Source of the DNA: Clostridiales bacterium UBA4039 | Lineage (GTDB): Bacteria; Bacillota; Clostridia; Lachnospirales; Vallitaleaceae | Length of the DNA: 64,000 bases | Reading direction: 5' to 3' | NCBI GenBank assembly: GCA_002382805.1 | Contig: DGAD01000004.1 | Span: 16,723 to 80,722 of the forward strand | In this document: positions 1-8,940 of the stretch, in pieces | Position numbering within the stretch: the first letter of the stretch is position 1 | How the letters are laid out: each line of letters begins with the position of its first letter | Made by a program: the position numbers and the translations under genes | Notes under the pieces: model-generated | Told to the model about the DNA's origin: nothing | Databases searched by the model: none | Seen by the model: the letters and a program-made list of their open reading frames with translations, nothing else

Positions 1-16
1 GACCTTTTTTGATCAT
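1..16 (-). CDS. rsgI: Start of rsgI-like anti-sigma factor gene (partial, cut by window edge)
   Basis: Only the first codons are visible: ATG at 16-14 followed by codons for M-I-K-K-G, preceded by an AGAGGTG ribosome site at 29-23. A start at 34-32, overlapping the sigI stop as ATGA, is in the same frame but has no ribosome site. The call rests on position: sigI genes in Clostridia and Bacillus are normally followed by rsgI, whose membrane-bound anti-sigma protein often begins with a short Lys-Lys-Gly stretch. The rest lies outside the window, so the extracellular sensing domain cannot be named. Confidence 0.55.
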
Positions 17-30
17 TTTTAACACCTCTA

Positions 31-681
31 TCATTGAATCCATTCCATTATCCGACCAAATTTTTCTTTAGCAATAATCATAATCGATGTAATCATTATC
101 TTACTGCGTTTAATGATAACTAAACTCACTTGAAATCTTCGTGAGATTTGTGTGACAGGAAGTCTTTTTTTGTTATATAAGTGTGTCATCAGGTCTTGTT
201 CTTCGGATGCACGTAACCCAATCTCTTTTGCTCTTTTTCTGGTATCTTGATGCTTCGGGGAACTGGCGACCAATTTTTCAAAAGATAAGCCAAAAAGTCT
301 CAGTACTTTTTCAAAATCCTCGATTTCTTTTCGAAGCAATACCTCTTCCTCAACATCCTGGTGTGTACTTAGCCTTTCAAGTTCTTCGATAGATGCTTCC
401 GACTTTTGCTGTGCCCAGTAATCTTTTATTCGACTATCAATTACGAGGCGAGCGAAGCTCAAAAAGTCTCCACGCGCCTCGTTGTATTTTTCTAGAGCTT
501 CATAAAATGCCATTAAACCTACAGAAAATTCATCATCATTATCAATATCCACATAGCTCTTTTTTAGCTCAGTAATAACATTCAACACAAACGGTTGATA
601 GTCTATGATGAGCTGATTAATCTGCTCTTGATCATCTGTATTCTTTAATTGCATAATTTTACTATCGAGTTTTTTACTCAT
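31..681 (-). CDS. sigI: RNA polymerase sigma factor SigI
   Basis: A 216-residue sigma-70-family protein of the SigI type. The N-terminal half carries the region-2 pattern (DNDDEFSVGLMAFYEALEKY, then a 'FLSFARLVIDSRIKDY' helix), and the C-terminal part has the helix-turn-helix stretch LPVTQISRRFQVSLVIIKRS typical of SigI proteins. I chose the start at 681 because AGGGTG at 693-688 sits 6 nt upstream; a GTG at 690 overlaps that site. The next gene begins within about 17 nt and looks like rsgI, so the pair is probably an operon. In cellulolytic Clostridia, SigI/RsgI pairs couple extracellular polysaccharide sensing to secreted enzyme genes; a similar role here is inference. The neighbouring secreted X2-domain protein fits it. 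Confidence 0.9.
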   Translation of the reverse strand: MSKKLDSKIMQLKNTDDQEQINQLIIDYQPFVLNVITELKKSYVDIDNDDEFSVGLMAFYEALEKYNEARGDFLSFARLVIDSRIKDYWAQQKSEASIEELERLSTHQDVEEEVLLRKEIEDFEKVLRLFGLSFEKLVASSPKHQDTRKRAKEIGLRASEEQDLMTHLYNKKRLPVTQISRRFQVSLVIIKRSKIMITSIMIIAKEKFGRIMEWIQ

Positions 682-711
682 CGATTTCACCCTAGGTATG
701 TTTTTTTCTTT

Positions 712-1929
712 CTAGTTTACCTCAATTTCCAGATATTCTACATGAACAAGATCATCCATTTCAAAAACAAATTGAAGTGCATAGTCTCCGTCATCCAGAT
801 CATTAAGGTATTCTTTTATAATCATGACTTCATCTTCTTTTGCACTTAAATAGTATTCATCGTCTTCATCTAGTCCAGAGATACCTTCAAAATCCCAGCC
901 ATTTGATTCAAGCTCAATGACAAGGTTTCCATATTTGTTCGCATATGAACTCTCTTCAAATGCATCTTCATCAAATTCAATGCTCATAACACTAATTGTT
1001 GGTGTTTGGTCCATATAGTCAAGTACTAATTCAAACTCTACTGTAATTTCCTCATCTTCATCATTTTCAAAAACAAATTCAAGTATCACTTTTTCTTCCT
1101 CAAGTTCTTCAATAAATTCTTCTTGAAGTCGAACGATAAAGGCACTTGACGTTGTCGTAGTATAATCAACGTCTTCTTTTAAGAATTTATCTTCATATGT
1201 AATACCTTCAAAACGATGACCATTTAAATCGATACGAATAACAACATCCTCTGGTTCATCTAGTTTTTCTTCATCTGGATCTAATACCGGAGTATCAAGT
1301 TCATCATCAATATCAATTTCTTTTGTCTCATCATTGTAGCGAACGCGAAGACCAAATGTCTCTGCAATAAAACGTAATGGTACATATGTTCTATTATTAA
1401 TCAAACCCGGCGCTACGTCAAGCGCAACAAGATTATCTTCATCTAACATATCCTCTAGTTCTTCATAGAACGCTTCGATATCTTCTTTATCTGCTAGTCG
1501 AGCATCAAATTCTTGAACATGTTGTAATAGTTCTTCAAAATTGTTGTCTTCATCATCAAACACATAAGTTTTTCCATCTTCGTGCTTAATATTGGTTGCT
1601 AAATCAAAGATAATTAGCATATCTTCTTCTGGATTTACGATGACTGCATATGGGTTAAACCATAAAACTTCACATCCTAATGCTTCCGTAATCGCTCTTA
1701 CCGGAATCAACGTACGGTTATGTTTTAATACCGGCATTTCATCATAGTTCATCCATTGATCGCGCACACGAATTCGGCTTTGTGAAAAGTTTGTATAGCC
1801 TTCCATCTTTTTAAGTTGCCCTGGCGCAAACTCACGTCCATTGCCTTGAGGCTTGGCATATGCCACCTGCGATAGTAACAGTGCAAACATTAAAACCAAT
1901 GATAATACCTTTGTAACTTTGTTTTTCAT
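712..1929 (-). CDS. Secreted protein with two stalk (Cu-amine-oxidase N-like) motifs and two X2-like domains
   Basis: The start is at 1929, after a GGAG ribosome site. A signal peptide follows (MKNKVTKVLSLVLMFALLL, cleavage likely after VAYA). Residues about 45-210 hold the two halves of a copper-amine-oxidase-like N domain, recognisable from 'LIPVRAITEALGCEV' and 'TYVPLRFIAETFGLRV'; despite the name this is a structural stalk domain, not an oxidase. The C-terminal half has two X2-like (CBM_X2) Ig-fold units, the first with 'DLNGHRFEGITYEDKFL' and 'DVDYTTTTSSAFIV', the second a degenerate copy. The protein is very acidic. It probably sits at the cell surface and may bind polysaccharide or peptidoglycan. 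Its stop is 30 nt from sigI, so the two may share a transcript. Confidence 0.82.
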   Translation of the reverse strand: MKNKVTKVLSLVLMFALLLSQVAYAKPQGNGREFAPGQLKKMEGYTNFSQSRIRVRDQWMNYDEMPVLKHNRTLIPVRAITEALGCEVLWFNPYAVIVNPEEDMLIIFDLATNIKHEDGKTYVFDDEDNNFEELLQHVQEFDARLADKEDIEAFYEELEDMLDEDNLVALDVAPGLINNRTYVPLRFIAETFGLRVRYNDETKEIDIDDELDTPVLDPDEEKLDEPEDVVIRIDLNGHRFEGITYEDKFLKEDVDYTTTTSSAFIVRLQEEFIEELEEEKVILEFVFENDEDEEITVEFELVLDYMDQTPTISVMSIEFDEDAFEESSYANKYGNLVIELESNGWDFEGISGLDEDDEYYLSAKEDEVMIIKEYLNDLDDGDYALQFVFEMDDLVHVEYLEIEVN

Positions 1930-2025
1930 TATTCCACTCTCCATTTCGTAAAATACATCTTCATTATGTTTCACTATACTATACGCAGGTAAATACATTT
2001 TTCGATACCTTTTTTAAATTAATTC

Positions 2026-2823
2026 TCAAAAATTATATATAATATTTTTTATGAACAGTGTTATGTAACTAAATTTTCCTTCTGGATAATGCCAAACAGC
2101 CTCTCCATATGCAGGCAGGTGTAACCCATTAATCGTTTGGTATTTTGAAATTGGTGTTGACCATGGAACTTGCTTCATAACGCCTCCTTTTTCACGTACC
2201 CAACGATCGTCTGAGATAAAATCTATAATACGCCCTAGCGCGTCAAAGATGAGTATAGCCTTTATGCAAATATTATTGTGGGTGAAGGTTGCTTCCACAT
2301 GAAAATCATCCAGTTCCTTCCATTGGATTTGATCACTAATCAAAGTTTGGGGGGCAAAGAGTACCATATCATTAAAAAAAGTTACCGTCTCAGCTTCACG
2401 CATATGCTGTCCATTTTCATTGACTACCTGAAAAAGGTCAAATACCTTGATTTGCATACGTGCGTCTTCTTGATCAAAGTGGTGGAGCCCATAGAGCTTT
2501 ATCTTTTTCATCGATACATCCATATAGAACAATCGAATCCCTTGCAAAATAAAATTCGACTGTTCTCCTATGTATGGCAACGGCTCAGCTTTAGGTTTTA
2601 AGGTTAATGTTCCTTCAATCTGCGCTCTAAAGTTTACCACTTTTTCTGTCCCAACCACCCCTACATAATTTAAGTACTTTTGGATAGGTTGGGGAAGCTT
2701 TTGTATATCTTCTTGTGTTATCTTTTCCGGTCGTTGGTTATTCGGTCGCTGGTTATTCAGTCGCTGCTCTTGATTGTCACTGGCTGATTTTACGAGCTCA
2801 AGATATCTTTTCTTAGTTTTCAT
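2026..2823 (-). CDS. DUF6544 (DUF6920)-family protein
   Basis: A 265-residue soluble protein. The recognisable block runs from 'LPQPIQKYLNYVGVVG' through 'FNDMVLFAPQTLI' to 'YGEAVWHYPEGKFSYI', which matches the conserved uncharacterised family DUF6544/DUF6920; I cannot assign a biochemical function. The start at 2823 is set by a GGGGGAG ribosome site and overlaps the end of the MarR gene by 11 nt, so translation is probably coupled. That makes it the likely direct target of the MarR repressor. Residues about 15-30 contain a short repeated 'NNQRPNNQRP' tract, which may be a linker. Confidence 0.75.
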   Translation of the reverse strand: MKTKKRYLELVKSASDNQEQRLNNQRPNNQRPEKITQEDIQKLPQPIQKYLNYVGVVGTEKVVNFRAQIEGTLTLKPKAEPLPYIGEQSNFILQGIRLFYMDVSMKKIKLYGLHHFDQEDARMQIKVFDLFQVVNENGQHMREAETVTFFNDMVLFAPQTLISDQIQWKELDDFHVEATFTHNNICIKAILIFDALGRIIDFISDDRWVREKGGVMKQVPWSTPISKYQTINGLHLPAYGEAVWHYPEGKFSYITLFIKNIIYNF

Positions 2824-3292
2824 GGAGTTCACTCCCCCTTCCTTCTCCACTTAGCACCTGTATATTTTCGTCTACTTTTTTTAAGGTTTCTTGAACTTTT
2901 TGCATCTCTTGCATCCGTATATTCTGAAACATATTATTAAGCATAAAAAGATCTCGTTGATCTCTTTGTTTCCAATACTTCTTTGCTTTCGGTGTAAGTT
3001 GTACCCGTTTATACCTTGCATCCTCTTGATCTGTATATATTTTTACATACCTATTTTTTTCCAGCTTTAAGAGCAGCTGTTTTACATTTTGCCTGCTTGT
3101 TCCAAAGCGTTCGCTTATTTGTGAAAAACCTGGTGCGGTCTCAAACGAGTCCACAACAATCATCATGAATAATTGCTTGGCTGTTAAATGATCCTGTTTA
3201 AGTTGCTGGTCTAGAAGAACCTGTAGTCTATTTGATAATTGAAAAAAATATGCTAAAACTTCACGTTCTACTTCAATACGATGCTCATCCAT
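2813..3292 (-). CDS. MarR-family transcriptional repressor
   Basis: A 159-residue winged-helix protein. The core 'FGTSRQNVKQLLLKLEKNRY' is the recognition helix and the wing follows in 'VKIYTDQEDARYKRVQLT', with the Asp-x-Arg of MarR wings. AGGG lies 6 nt before the start. MarR proteins are usually autoregulated and respond to small hydrophobic or phenolic ligands; the ligand here is unknown. A perfect 12-bp palindrome covers its own -10 box (3332-3343), supporting autorepression, and the DUF6544 gene overlaps its 3' end, so both should be co-repressed. Confidence 0.9.
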   Translation of the reverse strand: MDEHRIEVEREVLAYFFQLSNRLQVLLDQQLKQDHLTAKQLFMMIVVDSFETAPGFSQISERFGTSRQNVKQLLLKLEKNRYVKIYTDQEDARYKRVQLTPKAKKYWKQRDQRDLFMLNNMFQNIRMQEMQKVQETLKKVDENIQVLSGEGRGSELHEN

Positions 3293-3331
3293 AGCTAACC
3301 CTCCACATACGTAATGTCTGACTCTTTATAA

Positions 3332-3362
3332 GTAATATATTACGTATTAAGAAGCATGTCAA
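3332..3362 (-). promoter_or_regulatory. marR promoter with palindromic operator over the -10 box
   Basis: On the minus strand there is a TTGACA -35 (3362-3357), a 17-bp spacer and a TATATT -10 (3339-3334). The perfect palindrome GTAATATATTAC (3332-3343) covers the -10, where a bound MarR dimer would block polymerase. The promoter is read directly from sequence; the operator role is inferred. Confidence 0.72.
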
Positions 3363-3370
3363 TATTTATT

Positions 3371-3406
3371 CAATTAAAACGGTCACATTCATATGAATGT
3401 GACCGT
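3371..3406 (-). terminator. Terminator of the alpha-glucoside operon
   Basis: A perfect 28-bp palindrome (3379-3406, core GGTCACATTC) lies 20 nt beyond the GH31 stop. Reading leftwards it is followed by TTTTAATT. It separates the operon from the marR promoter. Confidence 0.8.
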
Positions 3407-3425
3407 ATCTTGTGTTGTTATACCT

Positions 3426-5348
3426 TTATAGCACACGCTGCCAGTTTATTTGACTTGTTTGGTCACCTTCAATATTGACCTCTGAGGATGTCCAGGTTAT
3501 GGTTAGTGCATTGTTTTTGTCCTTATAATTATAGGTTCCCGTTTCTCCATATAAGTGAAAATATAAGGTGTCCATCTCTAGGGCATTGGTCATGGATTCA
3601 GGCATCAATGTTGATTTTTGTGTAACGATAGCTGTTCCCTCAGGAACAAAAGCTACCATGTCTTTTATGGATAAGTGATCCATGAAAACCTTATCGCTAA
3701 CCTTTTTCTGTGTAAATAGGTCGTAATAGTCACCTTCTGGTAATACCACCTGAACTTTAGATTGATCTTTACTAAGTATCGGCGCAATGATTAAATCGCC
3801 AAAGAGAAATTGCTCTTCTGGAAAAACGCCTATATAATCAATATTCATATGCTTCATCAATGTAGTTTTTTGTTCCAAAGCTTTTAAATATTCACAGTAA
3901 ATATAGGGCAATAAGTTCATACGCATGTTATATATCCTGCGAATATCATCTAGAACTTCTGCATCATTTCCAGCCATATTCCAAGGCGTACGTTCATTAT
4001 TAAAGGCGCGTGTAGGATCTGTTGCAGAAAACTGTCCTCCAACCGGTTCAGAATGTACCTGCATAATTGGTGAAAAAAGCGCTAACTGATTTGCACGGTA
4101 GTACAGATCGAGGGACGGTAATTCTCCTGCGAATCCACCGATATCAAATCCCCAATGCATTTGTCCACATAGGCTTGCATTAATCCCAGCTCGATAAATT
4201 GCCTTCAGTTCATCATAGGTCGATTTTTGATCCCCCGCCCACTGTAAGGAGTATGTCTGCTGACCAACATAACCCGCGCGACTAAAGGCCACGCGATTGT
4301 CTCCTAAAAATTGAGAATAGGCGCGCACATATTCCAAGGAATAATTATTCTTAAGCTCTTGTTGATTTTCTTGTACATGATTTGTCACTTCGCTATAGAT
4401 GAATTCTCCTCCATCAGTCTTAAAGCCATCGACTCCAATATCCAATAAATACTGCCGATTATTAAACCACCATTGATTTGCCTGGGGATTGGTAAAATCC
4501 GGAACCATGGATCCATTAAACCAATGCCCTTTTGGAATAAAGTACGGCTTATCTTCTGCCCATAACACAAGGCGTTCCTTTTGAGCCCTTTCCCATTCTT
4601 TCGCATGGCGTAGGTTATAGGGTTCTTCTTCTGGAATATATTTAACGACAGGACATTGCCACAATAGCAACTTGATGCCATCGTCATGTAATTTATCTAT
4701 CATGGCCTTTGGATCTGGCCAAGGGCTATGCTCAAAAGAAAAATCTTCATATGCGAGCACCTCTTTGTCTGGATAGGTTGCACCGTTAAAAATATAGAAG
4801 GTTGCTTCATCGGACCATTGTTCTAAAACGAGAGCTGTGATTGGGAAGTCCATCGTACGTAATTTTTCTTGAACCGCTTCAACCATTTTTTGTGAATTCC
4901 ATCGATGTGCAGATATCCAAGGACCAAAGACCCAATCAGGTGCTTTTTTGGTCGCTCCCGTCAACGTCAAAAAGTCCTTGATACATTCTTTATAACTTCC
5001 CTTCAAGATAACAAGTCTATCTTTTTTAACATCCAAATTTTTTATACGCATTGGCATATCTAAATCAAAGCTAAGTTCTTTTTTTGATTCAACAAAAAAG
5101 CCATAGCCATTATCCAGCATAAAAAAGGGTAATGGGAAATATGTCTTCTCCCCTTGGTGGCAAAACTTTTCCTCGACAACATTTTCTACCTTTTTCCCCT
5201 TATGGTTGATGTGGTTATAACGCTCTCCCAATCCATAAACATAATTATAGGTACATTCTATAGTAACCTCTCCAGAAACATATCGAACCGTAATGTGTTC
5301 ATCACTGTATATATCATTACCTTGTATACTTAATGTTTCAACGATCAT
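3426..5348 (-). CDS. GH31 family alpha-glycosidase
   Basis: A 640-residue glycoside hydrolase of family 31. It has an N-terminal beta-sandwich (about 1-135), a TIM barrel (about 140-480) and beta-rich C-terminal domains. The GH31 nucleophile is visible in 'GFKTDGGE' (Asp312) and the acid/base in 'QWAGDQKS' (Asp373). There is no signal peptide, so it should act in the cytoplasm on imported oligosaccharides. The start at 5348 follows GAGGTG and overlaps the upstream gene by 11 nt. Last gene of the operon. Family 31 includes alpha-glucosidases, alpha-xylosidases and sulfoquinovosidases; 'LVLEQWSDEATFY' at strand 1 is not diagnostic to me. The GH13/GH15-like neighbours favour an alpha-glucoside substrate. 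Confidence 0.88.
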   Translation of the reverse strand: MIVETLSIQGNDIYSDEHITVRYVSGEVTIECTYNYVYGLGERYNHINHKGKKVENVVEEKFCHQGEKTYFPLPFFMLDNGYGFFVESKKELSFDLDMPMRIKNLDVKKDRLVILKGSYKECIKDFLTLTGATKKAPDWVFGPWISAHRWNSQKMVEAVQEKLRTMDFPITALVLEQWSDEATFYIFNGATYPDKEVLAYEDFSFEHSPWPDPKAMIDKLHDDGIKLLLWQCPVVKYIPEEEPYNLRHAKEWERAQKERLVLWAEDKPYFIPKGHWFNGSMVPDFTNPQANQWWFNNRQYLLDIGVDGFKTDGGEFIYSEVTNHVQENQQELKNNYSLEYVRAYSQFLGDNRVAFSRAGYVGQQTYSLQWAGDQKSTYDELKAIYRAGINASLCGQMHWGFDIGGFAGELPSLDLYYRANQLALFSPIMQVHSEPVGGQFSATDPTRAFNNERTPWNMAGNDAEVLDDIRRIYNMRMNLLPYIYCEYLKALEQKTTLMKHMNIDYIGVFPEEQFLFGDLIIAPILSKDQSKVQVVLPEGDYYDLFTQKKVSDKVFMDHLSIKDMVAFVPEGTAIVTQKSTLMPESMTNALEMDTLYFHLYGETGTYNYKDKNNALTITWTSSEVNIEGDQTSQINWQRVL

Positions 5349-7176
5349 AGGACACCTCATTTCGAATTTTTTGAATAATATGACTATATTGGGCACATAT
5401 ATATTCTGCATTGGCCCACATAAGCGGATTTATAAAACTTTTATTCTCATCACGCGCATCAATAGCTTCCGGCAACAGACCATAAGCATTTTTATGCGCA
5501 TCTATCCACTGCATAATTTTATCGTAGCGCGCTTTATCTTTAAGTAAGTAAGCATTTTGAGCTGCAAATGCTGTATTAAAAAGCCAAGGTCCATCATGAT
5601 ACTGCTGTTCGCTATATCCATAGCCATAGTCATAATATAGCGCTATCTTCGACAAGGTATAAAAGTTTTGGATATACTTTGTATCCATTGGATATCCTAA
5701 ACTGGCTCCGAATAATTGGGGTGTATCATAGCGCTTAACGAGTTGTTCATCATATTCAACATAGCCATAGGCAAAATATCCCTCCTCTAAATACGTCCGA
5801 TTAATGGATGTAATAAGGTTTTGGATTGTTTGCACCAGCCCGGGCAGGTATTGACTGTACACTGGGTCCTGCTCTTTTTGGATGATTTCGACCAGACCAA
5901 TGATACCGCCGGTTATAAATATGTTGGTTGATGTAATATAAGCAGGCCCGTAAACCCCTTCATTAACACCGCCTTCAGGACCGTATAGACCGTTTTTTTG
6001 CGCAATGTTCTCCAATATATGCACATCCTCTATTAACTGGGGCAGCGGAAGAATAAGCTCTTGTGTAAGATGATAGAAATCTGCAACAACCCGCAAAAGA
6101 TATCCTATAAAGTCAATCTGAGAAAACACATTGTTGTTAGCCCCTTCATCCGGTAAGCGTCGTGCATTATAGCGCTGATAGATTTCATGATTTTCTCTTC
6201 GTTGCAGTTGGTCTACACATTCAATAATCTGCTTGCATTCATCATAATATCCACTGTATAAAAAGGCTCTCGCCGCATGTAAAGCATCTCGTACATAAAA
6301 GCTCACATTATCGCTTGCAAAATAATGCCCTGTTAAGTCCGCCGGAATAAACCCATTCATATTTACCGCTTTAAGGGCAATAAGATTGGGAATACTCGTT
6401 TCGATAACTTTATGGCGGGTCTTCGCTAACCATTGTTGCCAATATGTTGCCGCACTTTGTTCGCTTTCTTCAAAACCCATTCTCTTTTTTTGCGTGGTAA
6501 TTGCCCACTTAAATGTATGGCTTTCAAAAGGTTTTAAGTGGATCGTCTTTGTCAAGGATACGACGAGTGATTGCTGACTTATTAGGGTCCCTTCCTCAAA
6601 AAGTTTTTCCTTATACAAAAGATTTTGAATACCTCGATACATAAAGCCACTCGGTGATTCTTTTGATGCTCGACAAACCAACTGCTCATCTTGAGTCTGA
6701 ACATAAAGGGATTGATTATCGTGGGTCAGACGAACCTCATCTCCTTTTTTATATAGCTGATTCTCATGATTGGTTGTAACAATGAGACTAGATATTTGCA
6801 TCTTGAGCTCTTTTTGACTTGTATTTTTCACTTGGCACTCAAACACGAGGGACGTATCATTGGCACAGTACATCCGATCTTTTTTCTCAAACGCTTCATA
6901 GGCAAAGGTATCGGTGAAAACAAAGCCTTTTTCACATGTACTTTGCGCACTTTTCTGTTTTTGAGGATGTCCTACAAGCGGTTTTATGCGATCGCCATAA
7001 TAGCAACAATCATCTACTTGCACTACGGATAATGCTGAATATATATAATCTGTTTCATAGTTCTCCACATATAAATGCTGAAGCCCTATGGATTTTTGAT
7101 CATGTATTGTCTCGTTCAAGCCATATAAGCCCACCAAGTGACCATTGCCCACATATGCAAGTCCTGGATATCGCAT
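5338..7176 (-). CDS. GH15-like (alpha/alpha)6-barrel glycosidase
   Basis: A 612-residue protein with a beta-rich N-terminal half (about 1-260) and a helical-barrel C-terminal half. Barrel signatures are 'FYVRDALHAARAFLYSGY', 'GLYGPEGGVNEGVYGP', 'GPWLFNTAFAAQNAYL' and 'GLLPEAIDARD' followed by 'NPLMWANAEYI'. The last pair resembles the catalytic-base region and the substrate-facing Trp segment of GH15 glucoamylases and glucodextranases, so Glu residues in GPEGG/NEG and LLPEA are candidate catalytic acids. No signal peptide is present, so it is cytoplasmic. It begins 1 nt inside the permease stop (TAATG) after AGGAGG and overlaps GH31, consistent with tight co-translation. It is divergent from canonical glucoamylases, so a different alpha-glucan specificity is possible. 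Confidence 0.7.
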   Translation of the reverse strand: MRYPGLAYVGNGHLVGLYGLNETIHDQKSIGLQHLYVENYETDYIYSALSVVQVDDCCYYGDRIKPLVGHPQKQKSAQSTCEKGFVFTDTFAYEAFEKKDRMYCANDTSLVFECQVKNTSQKELKMQISSLIVTTNHENQLYKKGDEVRLTHDNQSLYVQTQDEQLVCRASKESPSGFMYRGIQNLLYKEKLFEEGTLISQQSLVVSLTKTIHLKPFESHTFKWAITTQKKRMGFEESEQSAATYWQQWLAKTRHKVIETSIPNLIALKAVNMNGFIPADLTGHYFASDNVSFYVRDALHAARAFLYSGYYDECKQIIECVDQLQRRENHEIYQRYNARRLPDEGANNNVFSQIDFIGYLLRVVADFYHLTQELILPLPQLIEDVHILENIAQKNGLYGPEGGVNEGVYGPAYITSTNIFITGGIIGLVEIIQKEQDPVYSQYLPGLVQTIQNLITSINRTYLEEGYFAYGYVEYDEQLVKRYDTPQLFGASLGYPMDTKYIQNFYTLSKIALYYDYGYGYSEQQYHDGPWLFNTAFAAQNAYLLKDKARYDKIMQWIDAHKNAYGLLPEAIDARDENKSFINPLMWANAEYICAQYSHIIQKIRNEVSYDR

Positions 7177-8000
7177 TATTTGATTCCTCCTTCTTGAATT
7201 CCACTAATGAAATACTTTTGCGCAAAAGCATATACCACTAATATAGGAACTAATGAAATTAGGGCTCCGGCCATTAGTGTATTATATTCTGTTGCATATT
7301 GAGAATTCATCTTACTTAGTATAACCGGCAAGGTCATCTTGTTGGGATCCGTTAAAATGATTAAAGGCCAAAAATAATCATTCCAATAATTCATAAAATT
7401 AATGACAAAAAGTGTCGTTAAAGGAATAATACTCATTGGAACCACAATCTTTAAAAATATTTTTACAAAGCCGGCTCCGTCTAAAACAGCGGCTTCAATA
7501 TATGCATTAGGAATATTGGTCATGTGCTGTTTAAGCAAAAATACTGCAAATACATTAAAAATCGATGGTGCAATGACACCTAAGTATGTATTGGTTAATT
7601 GAAACTTTGTAAGGATAATAAACATCGGAATGCCTGTCACTTGAATTGGAATCATCAAACTGGCCAAAAAAAGTGTGAAGAGTATTTTTTTGTATTTAAA
7701 ATCAAACTTTGCAAAGATAAATGCTGCCATACTTGCAGATGTCAACGTAATCATGGTCGAAAAAAGTGTAATGAACACACTGTTTGCCAAAGATTGTAAA
7801 AAAGGAATCTTGGTAAAAATTTTTATATAGGCATCATACGAGACCTCTTTTGGAATCCATTCTATAGGAATTGCCATCAAGGCTCCACTATTTTTAAGCG
7901 ATGTAGATATCATCCAAAAAAACGGTATTAAGCTTATCGTGGTAAAAAAAAGTAAAAAGATAACGATGGATAGGCTTCTTAGTTTTATTTTTTTATTCAT
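7176..8000 (-). CDS. Sugar ABC transporter permease (MalG/AraQ type)
   Basis: A 274-residue inner-membrane protein with about six transmembrane segments. The EAA loop that contacts the ATPase is clear: 'YIEAAVLDGAGFVKIFLKIV', followed by P. It starts within the 3' end of the partner permease gene (8-nt overlap) and its stop overlaps the GH15-like start. It forms the channel with the preceding permease and receives sugar from the lipoprotein encoded at 8941-10248. No ATPase gene is nearby; transporters of this class usually share an MsmX/UgpC-type ATPase encoded elsewhere. Confidence 0.94.
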   Translation of the reverse strand: MNKKIKLRSLSIVIFLLFFTTISLIPFFWMISTSLKNSGALMAIPIEWIPKEVSYDAYIKIFTKIPFLQSLANSVFITLFSTMITLTSASMAAFIFAKFDFKYKKILFTLFLASLMIPIQVTGIPMFIILTKFQLTNTYLGVIAPSIFNVFAVFLLKQHMTNIPNAYIEAAVLDGAGFVKIFLKIVVPMSIIPLTTLFVINFMNYWNDYFWPLIILTDPNKMTLPVILSKMNSQYATEYNTLMAGALISLVPILVVYAFAQKYFISGIQEGGIK

Positions 8001-8874
8001 AGTACACCCACTTTTTCTGTAATTTCATCTGTATCAAGGTGATTAACATAATCATCGCAAATAGCATAAGTGCTAAAGCCGCCGCATATCCCATTTGATA
8101 ATACTTAAACCCATAGGTATATATACGTTCCACCATCACTTGTGTTGATCCTAAAGGCCCTCCTTGAGTCATTACCATGACCTGTGGAAAAAGCTGAAAT
8201 GAGTTAATAATAGCCGTTACAAGGACAAAAAATAAAGTTGGTGTTACCATGGGAAAGGTGATATATCTAAATACATTGACTCGATTGGCCCCATCCACTC
8301 TTGCCGCTTCAATAATTGAAGGATTAATATTTCGAAGTCCTCCAAAAATTATCAAGGAAAAAAATCCGATATCCTTCCAAACGCTCACAAGGGCAATCGA
8401 AACCATAGACCATTTCGGATCCGTTAACCATCCAGGTCCTGTAATTCCAAAAACCGCTAGAAAGTTATTGACTAAACCATATTGAGAGCTTAAAACCGTT
8501 CTCCAGATCATCGCACCTGCCACCCATGAGGTTAATACAGGAATAAACAATAGAACTCTAAAAACGCCTACAGATTTAACATCAGTATTAAATAATCCGG
8601 CGATAAACATCGATGTTACCACCATCAGTGGAATATAAATTACAATATACTTTAATGTATTTAACATAACTTGATAAAACTCTTTTGTTGTGAAAATCTT
8701 AATATAATTGCTTAGACCTATCATTTCTGGTTTGCCGCTGATTATATCCCATGAACTAAACCCAAGATAGACTGTAGCAATCATTGGAATAAGTGAAAAA
8801 ATCATATATCCTATGACACTTGGAATCAAAAAAAGTACAATCCACTTTTTATTCCGCATTAACAATAATTTCAT
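7993..8874 (-). CDS. Sugar ABC transporter permease (MalF/UgpA type)
   Basis: A 293-residue membrane protein with six predicted helices. The N-terminal helix is preceded by a basic stretch (MKLLLMRNKK), and the EAA loop reads 'IIEAARVDGANRVNVFRYI'. The GGAGGT ribosome site is strong. It pairs with the permease at 7176-8000. A stable hairpin separates it from the binding-protein gene (8902-8933), probably lowering permease yield relative to the lipoprotein. Confidence 0.94.
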   Translation of the reverse strand: MKLLLMRNKKWIVLFLIPSVIGYMIFSLIPMIATVYLGFSSWDIISGKPEMIGLSNYIKIFTTKEFYQVMLNTLKYIVIYIPLMVVTSMFIAGLFNTDVKSVGVFRVLLFIPVLTSWVAGAMIWRTVLSSQYGLVNNFLAVFGITGPGWLTDPKWSMVSIALVSVWKDIGFFSLIIFGGLRNINPSIIEAARVDGANRVNVFRYITFPMVTPTLFFVLVTAIINSFQLFPQVMVMTQGGPLGSTQVMVERIYTYGFKYYQMGYAAALALMLFAMIMLITLIQMKLQKKWVYYE

Positions 8875-8901
8875 GTTGACCTCCTGCTTTGAAGAAAGTG
8901 T

Positions 8902-8933
8902 TTCAAGATCCTTGATGATTCAAGGATCTTGAA
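8902..8933 (-). other. Intercistronic hairpin after the binding-protein gene
   Basis: A perfect 14-bp stem (TTCAAGATCCTTGA / TCAAGGATCTTGAA) with a 4-nt loop sits between the binding-protein and permease genes. No T-run follows it in the direction of transcription, so it is more likely an mRNA-stabilising or partial attenuation element than a full terminator. Confidence 0.75.
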
Positions 8934-8940
8934 CGACCAC

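Noticed and set aside
8902..8933. Hairpin as a full rho-independent terminator
   Set aside because: No T-run follows and the downstream permeases have no clear promoter of their own, so at least partial read-through is expected.
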